From the NCBI GenBank assembly GCA_023356605.1, contig JAKQYE010000002.1, positions 1-64,000 of the forward strand: 64,000 nucleotides of DNA, given 5' to 3'. A program made the position numbers and the translations under genes. Under the pieces are notes generated by a model. It was given only the letters and a program-made list of their open reading frames with translations, was not told the DNA's origin and did not search any database. Below are positions 57,509 to 64,000 of this stretch, piece by piece. Every line of letters begins with the position of its first letter. Positions within the stretch are counted from its first letter, which is position 1. This stretch comes from Trichodesmium sp. MAG_R02. Lineage in GTDB: Bacteria; Cyanobacteriota; Cyanobacteriia; Cyanobacteriales; Microcoleaceae.

Positions 57509-60346
57509 ATGCAAATTCTTCACTTAGATTTGAAATTAATAGGGGATAGTTATGCTCAATTCCGATACTTTTGGAATAATCCCAATGATTACCAATCTTA
57601 TCAATTATCTTTGACAGAAATTTCTGCTCTCATCAACAAATTAGATGAAAATTATTATACAAGACTACCAGAAGACTACGCCAAAACTGGTCAAACACTT
57701 TATAACTGGTTGGATGGAAATAATCGTATTTTTCGACAAGAACTTGATAAATATCAACGGGAAGGAATTGTTTTAGCTATTTCTACTTCAGAAAGATTAG
57801 CTCATTTACCTTGGGAGTTGCTCCATGATGGTCAAAAATTTTTAGTTCAGCGTAAACCTGCTACTATTCCTGTTCGTTGGGTGACCGATAGTCAACAACT
57901 TTCTTTTCAAAATCAACCTAATAACCGAGCATTAAATGTGGTGTTTATGGCAAGTTCCCCCCGAGACCATTTTCCTGAACTTGATTTTGAAGTGGAGGAG
58001 GGAAGTATTTTGGAAGCAACCAAAAGATCGCCTTTGTTTTTAGAAGTAGAAGAAAGTGGTTGCTTGACTGAGTTAGGTTATCTGGTGGAAAGTCAGGAAG
58101 AGAATTTTTTCGATGTTGTTCATCTCACAGGTCATGCAACTTTTGAGGATGGTAAACCTTGCTTTATTACTGAGACAGAATATGGGGAAGCAGAATATAG
58201 TAGTGCGGAAGATATTGCTACAGAATTACAATTTCAGCACCCGAAACTAATTTTTTTATCGGGTTGTCGGAGTGGATATTCACATGACGAAAATGTTCCA
58301 TCAATGGCAGAATCTTTATTAAGTAAAGGTGCAACAGCAGTTTTAGGATGGGGCGATCGGGTTTTAGATACAGAAGCAACAAAAGCAGCAGCAAAGCTAT
58401 ATCAGGGGTTGTCCTCTGGTAAAGGAGTAACGGAAGCATTAGGAGAAACTTACCAGGAATTAATTGAGGTTGAAGCTAGAGATTGGCATAAATTACGACT
58501 TTATGTAGCGGGTAGTTTACCGGGAGCGTTGGTAACCCCTTTGAGAAAACGAGGTCGGAAACCAGCACCCCGTTACCAGAAAACCATTGAATTTAGAGAC
58601 CCAGAAGGTAAACTTAGGGTGGCCACTCGTGAAAATTTTGTTGGTCGTCGTCGTCAGTTACAAAATTGTCTCCGTACTTTTAAGTTAGATTCTGATAAGT
58701 TGGGAGTGTTAATTCATGGTATGGGAGGTTTGGGAAAAAGTACCATTGCTTCTCGACTTTGGGAGCGTTTATCGGAATATGAAAAGGTTTTATGGTGGCG
58801 ACCAATTGATAATTCTAATTTAGTGGAAAAATTGGCAGATAAATTGAAAGATGCTGACCTGCGTTTTGCCTTAAAAGATAATCAAAATGAACTTAAATAT
58901 AGGTTGCGAGATTTATTTGAAAATTTCATTGAAGCTGGAGCCAAACCTTTTCTTTTCCTGTTTGATGACTTTGAATGGAATCTTGAACCTCGTGAAGGTG
59001 GATATGTTTTGAACCCTGAAGCAGCAGAAGTTTTAAATGCTTTAATTTGGGCAATTCAGGAAGTAGGTGCGAGGGAAAAAATTATTATTACTTCTCGTTA
59101 TGAGTTTCAATTTGAATTATTAAGTGAGTTTTGGGTACAAGGTTTAGAAGCATTTCGCAAAGCTGATTTAGAGAAAAAATTGAAACGTCTGGAGAATTTT
59201 AATTCGGGAAAAATTGATAAACAATTAATTGAAAGAGCGTTAAAACTAGCCGAAGGAAATCCTCGTTTATTGGAATGGTTGGATAAAGATGTACTTGCTT
59301 GTGGGGATATTGACGGGAAGTTAAGTAAACTTGAATCTAGTTCTGAAGATTGGCAGGGGAAAATTATTTGGTCTGAACTTTATGCACAAATTGATGAAAA
59401 AATTATTCAGGTATTGAGTCATTGTTTGGTATTTAAAATTTCTGTACCGATGTTAACTTTAGAGGCGGTTTGTGAGTCTATTTATGGCTATCAAAAACAA
59501 CTTAAAAGAGGGATTAATTTAGGTTTGATAGAAGTTGGTTCAGAAGTAGAAGAATCTGAGCGTGTTTATCAGGTTTCACGAATGTTGCCTCGTATTATTT
59601 CGAGTATTAAATTACCTGAAGTTCCTGAAGTTTATTCTTTCTATGAAAAAGGTTCAGAAAAATTGTTTGAGTTGTGGGGTACAATACGCAATAAAAACAG
59701 GGAAAGATGGCGTGAGATTTTCCGGTTAAAGTTTGCCAATAAAGAAAATCCTGAGCGATTTCGACAGGGGTTGTCTCAAATGTTATCCTCCGACTATTAT
59801 AATAATAATAATAGTACATATTATTATAGTGTAGCTGATTATGCTTATAAGGATGAACTTAGGCAAATCGAAACTGAACTAAAAGAACTGCTACAGGATA
59901 ATAAAATTTTTAATAATTTGGAAGAATATTTGCGTCAAAGTGAATGGAGAAAAGCTGATGAGGAGACAGTAGTAATTTTTTATCAAGTAATAGCATTTAC
60001 AGATATTAATAGTAAAACATCTTTTATTTATGATGATAAGGAGATTCCGCGGTTAATACTTGAGTACATAGACCAACTTTGGATAAAATATAGCGATGGT
60101 AAGTTTGGTTTTTCCGTCCAAAAGAAAATTTATCAGAGTTTGGGTGGAAAAGGAAAGTATGACAGGGAAGTATACGAAGCATTTGGTAATGAAGTCGGAT
60201 GGCGTTCAGGAGAAAAACAGTTGTATTACTCTGACCTAACTTTTAGCTTAGATACGCATTATACGGGGCATCTCCCATTTCAGGCATGGCAGTATTGGGA
60301 AGCGACATTAAGACCGCGGATAGTAAATCTAGCAGGACTTACGTAA
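57509..60346 (+). CDS. CHAT protease - STAND/NB-ARC-like NTPase - GUN4 fusion
   Basis: 945 residues. The CHAT (caspase-like) domain spans about 100-340, with the catalytic pair in VVHLTGHATFED (His209) and IFLSGCRSGYS (Cys253). The NTPase has Walker A HGMGGLGKSTIAS (about 400-412) and Walker B PFLFLFDDFEW. The C-terminal domain (about 800-935) is GUN4: YLRQSEWRKADEETVVIFYQ, IDQLWIKYSDGKFGFSVQKK, VGWRSGEKQLYYSDLTFS and GHLPFQ. GUN4 binds tetrapyrroles, so it may serve as ligand sensor while CHAT cleaves a target once the NTPase assembles. No TPR or WD repeats. The last residues (AGLT) and the stop come from a MITE. Confidence 0.88.
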   Translation: MQILHLDLKLIGDSYAQFRYFWNNPNDYQSYQLSLTEISALINKLDENYYTRLPEDYAKTGQTLYNWLDGNNRIFRQELDKYQREGIVLAISTSERLAHLPWELLHDGQKFLVQRKPATIPVRWVTDSQQLSFQNQPNNRALNVVFMASSPRDHFPELDFEVEEGSILEATKRSPLFLEVEESGCLTELGYLVESQEENFFDVVHLTGHATFEDGKPCFITETEYGEAEYSSAEDIATELQFQHPKLIFLSGCRSGYSHDENVPSMAESLLSKGATAVLGWGDRVLDTEATKAAAKLYQGLSSGKGVTEALGETYQELIEVEARDWHKLRLYVAGSLPGALVTPLRKRGRKPAPRYQKTIEFRDPEGKLRVATRENFVGRRRQLQNCLRTFKLDSDKLGVLIHGMGGLGKSTIASRLWERLSEYEKVLWWRPIDNSNLVEKLADKLKDADLRFALKDNQNELKYRLRDLFENFIEAGAKPFLFLFDDFEWNLEPREGGYVLNPEAAEVLNALIWAIQEVGAREKIIITSRYEFQFELLSEFWVQGLEAFRKADLEKKLKRLENFNSGKIDKQLIERALKLAEGNPRLLEWLDKDVLACGDIDGKLSKLESSSEDWQGKIIWSELYAQIDEKIIQVLSHCLVFKISVPMLTLEAVCESIYGYQKQLKRGINLGLIEVGSEVEESERVYQVSRMLPRIISSIKLPEVPEVYSFYEKGSEKLFELWGTIRNKNRERWREIFRLKFANKENPERFRQGLSQMLSSDYYNNNNSTYYYSVADYAYKDELRQIETELKELLQDNKIFNNLEEYLRQSEWRKADEETVVIFYQVIAFTDINSKTSFIYDDKEIPRLILEYIDQLWIKYSDGKFGFSVQKKIYQSLGGKGKYDREVYEAFGNEVGWRSGEKQLYYSDLTFSLDTHYTGHLPFQAWQYWEATLRPRIVNLAGLT

Positions 60347-60422
60347 AGGCACTACTTGTAGTGTAAATATCTGAATTTATTGTCAAAAATGCACTATATA
60401 TAGCGGCACTGCGTAAGTCCTG
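60333..60422. mobile_element. MITE, CAGGACTTACG family, supplying a stop codon
   Basis: 90 bp with ends CAGGACTTACG and TGCGTAAGTCCTG. Its left end is inside the CHAT-GUN4 gene: CAGGACTTACGTAA encodes the last residues and the TAA stop. Confidence 0.85.
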
Positions 60423-60477
60423 TCTAGGGTAAGCCCTAAATGTTGAATGATTTATTTAATTGATAACTGAAATTACC

Positions 60478-61113
60478 ATGACTAAAACATTATTAAAACC
60501 AGAAAATACAACCCTATTAATGGGGATTAGATGGGAAACCTATCAAGCATTATTGTTAGATCTAGCAGAAAATCCTAGTAAAAAATTAACCTACGACCAG
60601 GGCACATTAGAAATTATGACTCCCTTACCAGAGCATGAAATTAATAAAGGTTTTTTAGGACGACTGGTACAGACAACTACGGAAGTATTAGGATTAGAAA
60701 TATCAAGTCTTTGTTCGACAACATTAAGTCGAAAAGATTTGCAAAAAGGAGTTGAACCAGATGAATGTTATTATATCACCAATGAGGAATTAGTACGAGG
60801 TAAAATTAAATTTGATTTTAATCACGACCCACCTCCAGATTTAGCAATTGAGATTGATATTACCAGCAGTTCCTTAGACCGTTTAAAAATTTATGCTGCT
60901 TTAGGTATCCAAGAAATATGGAGATTTGATGGGGAAAACTTATTTATTTATTGTTTGCAATATGGAAATTATCAGGAACAAGAAAAGTCAAATGTTTTGC
61001 CAATTTTATCGAGGTCAGTTATTTTAAATTTTCTTATTAGGCGAGGAGAAAAAGGCGAAAATGCTTTGCTCCGAGAGTTTCGTGAATGGTTACAGAACCC
61101 AGAGAATAGGTAG
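60478..61113 (+). CDS. Uma2-family (DUF820) putative restriction-fold nuclease
   Basis: 211 residues from the ATG at 60478 (MTKTLLKPENTTLLMGIRWE); a TTG six codons upstream is less likely. LPEHEINKGFLGRLV, GVEPDECYYI and PPPDLAIEIDITSSSLDRLK are the conserved blocks of the PD-(D/E)XK-fold Uma2 family, with the acidic pair DE/EID. The family is greatly expanded in cyanobacteria and its function is unknown. It lies 55 bases beyond the MITE behind the CHAT gene. Confidence 0.9.
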   Translation: MTKTLLKPENTTLLMGIRWETYQALLLDLAENPSKKLTYDQGTLEIMTPLPEHEINKGFLGRLVQTTTEVLGLEISSLCSTTLSRKDLQKGVEPDECYYITNEELVRGKIKFDFNHDPPPDLAIEIDITSSSLDRLKIYAALGIQEIWRFDGENLFIYCLQYGNYQEQEKSNVLPILSRSVILNFLIRRGEKGENALLREFREWLQNPENR

Positions 61114-61363
61114 AAGTAAATGATTTTTTTTCTGAGTCATAGCGATCGCTCTTTTCTACAAAGGTTTAATTATAAATATTCCTACTTTATATACTTGAAA
61201 CCCTCTCTCTCTATAATTTAGGGCTAAAACCCGACTACCCACCTTCATTATAACTATTCAATCAGACATAATATAATTTATTAAACTTATCCTGACAAAA
61301 ACTCCTGTAATATTTTTCTCAAATATCCAGGAGTTTAGTAAAATTTTCCCTACTCAACTAACT

Positions 61364-63370
61364 TTATTCCACCACTTTTTTTTCCTGCTCATTCAAACTA
61401 ATTTTGACATCCTCATCAGACTCTTCTGAAGCTTTTGTCAACTCAAAAATTGGCGGTTCTAAATCAGGAATAGGTACTTCAAACCCTGGGGGTAAAGGTG
61501 GCAGTTGTGGCAGACCAGAACCATTATCTTTAGTCTGCTTCAGCAACTCATTAATACTAACTTCTGGTACAGGCGGTATTTCCGTCACCTTCAATGCTGC
61601 CATCAAATTCCCCAAAGCAAACTCAATATGACTATCTGGGTCTTTCGTCACCCATCCATCCTTTGTTAACTGTCGCATTTCAAAATGTAAATGGGGACCT
61701 GTAGACATTCCTGTACTACCAACCCTGCCAATAACTTCACCCTGTTGTACAAACTCCCCTGGCTTCACAAAAATTTCTGATAAGTGACCATAGAGAGTTT
61801 CCAATGACTTTTTCTGGTGGTCTAGCACAACAGCTACACCATAACCACCTAACCAGTCAGCGATCGCTACTTGACCTGCATAAGTGGCAACTACTGGAGT
61901 TCCGGTTGGTGCCCCTAAGTCTGTTCCAGTATGAAACTTTCTATAACCTAAAACTGGATGTTCTCTCCAACCAAATAATGAAGTAATAGGTGCTGGAACT
62001 GATAGAGGAAATATTAACCGGGTATTACCATTTCCAGGTACTGCCGGAGGTCGCATAGTGCGTTTGTAATAAGCTAAACCTGACTGGGATATGGGGTTAT
62101 CAAATAGTCCCTGCACCTGAGCAGGTAATACTGCTGCAACTTCCACTCCTTGAGAAGAGTCTGAGTAGTTGGGAGCATAAGAGGTGCTGGAGTAATAGCC
62201 ACTTTGACTCGAAGATGAATTTGAATAGTAACTTGTTTGACTATCACTAGAAGTATCTGAATAATAACTATCATTGGAAGAATAGTAGCTATTATCATTA
62301 GAAGAGTAATAACTATTATCATTGGGGGAGTAATAGCTATTTTGGGAAGAGTGATTTTGCTGACTTTTCCCATACCATGAATTGTGAGATGATGTTTGAG
62401 TAGTCCCACTCCAATTATTTGTTGCAGTAGTCCTACTCCAGTTATTATTCTGAGTGGGAGCGCTCCAGTTATTATTATCTTCCCCGACAGCACTCCAATT
62501 TTCATTACTTGTTGGATATTGAGCAACTTCACCTGTGGAACGTTCTGAGAAAACTACTGTACTTGGTGCCTCATAACTCTCAGTTGCACCGACTTTGTAA
62601 TCTGTATCATCTATATAAGCGTTAGTCGAACCATCATAGTAGTAAAGTTTCTCAGGTTTTGGTAATGTTAGGGGTGGCAAGCCATTTTTGGGTTCCTTTG
62701 ATAGCTTGACCTTAGCATTAGTCGGAGGTGCTACATATAGATTTTTGGGTAGATAGATAGTATTATCAGGTTCAGGTTCCGGTTCAGGTTTATAGTAACT
62801 GGGTGCTGGTTGGGAATAATAAGGTTCCGGTTCGTAGTAACTGGGTGCTGGTTGGGAATAATAAGTTTCCGGTTTGTAATAACTAGGTGCTGGTTGAGAA
62901 TAGTAATAAGGGTCCGGTTCTGGTTCGTAATAATATGGTTCAGAATAGCTAGGTGAAGCAGAATAATATGGTTCTGGTGAATAATATGGTTCTGGCGAAT
63001 AATATGGTTCTGGCGAATAATATGGTTCTGGCGAATAATATGGTTCTGGTGAATAGGATGGTGCTGGTGAATAATATGGCTCTGGTGAATAGGATGGTGC
63101 TGAATAGGATGTTTCGGGAGGATAAGTATCTACAGGGGCGGGCTGATATGATGGTTCATAGTCATATACTTCTATTTCCAAAACCATCTCTGCTAAAACC
63201 ATACCTCTACTCAGTATTCCTAAACTAGCTAGATAAAAACCTAGCTGCATAAGTAATTTGCGAGTGAGAAGTTTGGTTTGAATCAAATTTTGCTTTTGCT
63301 TATGCCCAAGAGTTATTTCCTGCATTTCAGCTTTAGACTCAACTGATTGATTTTGGTTCTCCGGTGACAT
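61364..63370 (-). CDS. M23 peptidase with long Tyr/Pro/Ser repeat region
   Basis: 668 residues. An unusually long polar N-terminus (about 32 residues) precedes a hydrophobic export signal (LLMQLGFYLASLGILSRGMV). Residues about 70-200 are repeats of YYSPEP and PSYY-PE, followed by a Ser/Asn/Tyr-rich stretch to about 400. The M23 domain (about 450-580) keeps the metal ligands: HTGTDLGAPTGTPV and GPHLHFEMR. M23 enzymes cut peptidoglycan cross-bridges, or act as inactive regulators; here the ligands are intact. Probably cell-wall bound through its low-complexity region. Confidence 0.92.
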   Translation of the reverse strand: MSPENQNQSVESKAEMQEITLGHKQKQNLIQTKLLTRKLLMQLGFYLASLGILSRGMVLAEMVLEIEVYDYEPSYQPAPVDTYPPETSYSAPSYSPEPYYSPAPSYSPEPYYSPEPYYSPEPYYSPEPYYSPEPYYSASPSYSEPYYYEPEPDPYYYSQPAPSYYKPETYYSQPAPSYYEPEPYYSQPAPSYYKPEPEPEPDNTIYLPKNLYVAPPTNAKVKLSKEPKNGLPPLTLPKPEKLYYYDGSTNAYIDDTDYKVGATESYEAPSTVVFSERSTGEVAQYPTSNENWSAVGEDNNNWSAPTQNNNWSRTTATNNWSGTTQTSSHNSWYGKSQQNHSSQNSYYSPNDNSYYSSNDNSYYSSNDSYYSDTSSDSQTSYYSNSSSSQSGYYSSTSYAPNYSDSSQGVEVAAVLPAQVQGLFDNPISQSGLAYYKRTMRPPAVPGNGNTRLIFPLSVPAPITSLFGWREHPVLGYRKFHTGTDLGAPTGTPVVATYAGQVAIADWLGGYGVAVVLDHQKKSLETLYGHLSEIFVKPGEFVQQGEVIGRVGSTGMSTGPHLHFEMRQLTKDGWVTKDPDSHIEFALGNLMAALKVTEIPPVPEVSINELLKQTKDNGSGLPQLPPLPPGFEVPIPDLEPPIFELTKASEESDEDVKISLNEQEKKVVE
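62945..63115. repeat. 24-bp class tandem repeats encoding YYSPEP
   Basis: Units of GAATAATATGGTTCTGGC, about seven copies with small changes, inside the M23 gene. Length variation between strains is likely. Confidence 0.85.
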
Positions 63371-63706
63371 TATTATTTAAGTTACTTTTTATAAACAATT
63401 TAACAGACTAAGAAATTTTGACTTCGACAGGACTTACACCAAATACGAAAATATACACCATCTGTAGGGGTTAAAGGCTGTTAACTCCTAATAGATATTA
63501 GATAAAATATCAAGTCTATCCCACTGTGGAGAGACTAACAGATGTATTTTAACCTCTACCCCACCCTCCTACTCCTTACGAGGGTAAGTTTTTTACAGAG
63601 ATAACCCTGGTAAGACTTGGTAGACTTGGGTGGAAAATAGACAAGGGAGCACAAATGTATCCAAATTAAAACTTATAAAAATTGAGTTATCTATCATGCC
63701 AGTATT
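63371..63706. other. upstream region of the M23 gene
   Basis: Contains CAGGACTTACACCAAATACG at 63430, one end of the CAGGACTTACG MITE family without its partner. No ORF or RNA seen. Confidence 0.45.
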
Positions 63707-63800
63707 TATAGTCATTTCAAAGAAAAATAATACACTTTTTTTACCTGAGACCCTTTAAAGCCACGAAAGTCTAGTTTCAATCTAAACTGAAATGACTATA
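63707..63800. mobile_element. 94-bp MITE, TATAGTCATTT family
   Basis: Ends TATAGTCATTTCA and TGAAATGACTATA, a near-perfect terminal inverted repeat. The last 200 bases of the window beyond it hold nothing recognisable. Confidence 0.8.
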
Positions 63801-64000
63801 ATTCAACAATGACACTTACTTTTTTCCCCTTGTCACTTTGTCATCCTCATCACTTTGTCCTTCTTCTCTTATTACAATTTGTCATAGCCTAGACTGATTG
63901 TACCTGGTTTCAAGTATATTTCTGAGGGCAATATTTGAGACTGAGTTTTTGGGGTGGGTAAACTCTGGTTAATTTTTACTTTTAATTCCCCACTATTTGT

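Noticed and set aside
62953-63228. Repetitive ORF (NNMVLA units) on the + strand
   Set aside because: Antisense shadow of the YYSPEP repeat in the M23 gene.

Overview
The window looks like a piece of a low-GC filamentous cyanobacterial chromosome. The evidence is a D2 photosystem II gene (psbD), a DUF1830 protein, a UPF0367 protein, an SLH-OprB porin, a DUF4281/Aba4-like membrane protein, a GUN4 domain and many GCGATCGC (HIP1) octamers. Coding density is low. Intergenic DNA is full of decayed insertion sequences (IS630, IS1, IS4, IS200/IS605 TnpB) and small inverted-repeat elements (MITEs). That style fits Trichodesmium or a close relative, but the genus is inference.

Layout. 1-5285 (+): a broken copy and an intact copy of a coiled-coil protein, then an Hsp70/actin-fold ATPase, then a coiled-coil protein whose C-terminal half resembles GrpE. 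6007-13540 (-): cysteine synthase, an SLH/OprB porin, a GAF/HD-GYP regulator and a pterin carbinolamine dehydratase. 13575-13880 (-): a probable structured RNA with a 23-codon ORF and a terminator. 15219-16277 (-): a stand-alone psbD. 17057-18962 (+): UPF0367, an ABC ATPase, a NYN-domain protein and tRNA-Asn. 19000-20700: transposon debris.

21117-37016 (all -) is the most interesting region. In transcription order it encodes a small membrane protein, a tubulin-like GTPase homologue (GGTGASG motif), a 1091-residue protein with an Hsp70/actin ATPase core, a zinc-ribbon coiled-coil protein, a membrane lipoprotein, a frameshifted copy of that lipoprotein, two more coiled-coil proteins and a von Willebrand A-like lipoprotein. 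Five of these genes share an unnamed domain of about 120 residues, present seven times in total. I read this as an uncharacterised envelope-linked system that pairs a tubulin-fold and an actin-fold NTPase.

37017-40967 is a transposon graveyard. 40968-47673 holds DUF1830, a HemW-like radical SAM protein, a PIN-TRAM membrane protein, a 36-bp tandem repeat, a dead IS630 and a DUF2064 glycosyltransferase-like protein. 48870-54465 (-) holds an unknown coiled-coil membrane protein and a serpin cluster: two intact tandem copies, each preceded by a small membrane-anchor ORF, plus two decayed fragments. 54466-56692 (+) holds an Aba4-like protein and a MerA/lipoamide-dehydrogenase-like flavoprotein. 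57171-60346 (+) is a conflict-system-like pair: a small EACC1-like protein and a CHAT-NTPase-GUN4 fusion. A Uma2-family protein and an M23 peptidase with long Tyr/Pro/Ser repeats end the window.

At least six MITE-like families occur. In two genes (24664 and 57509) a MITE at the 3' end supplies the stop codon.
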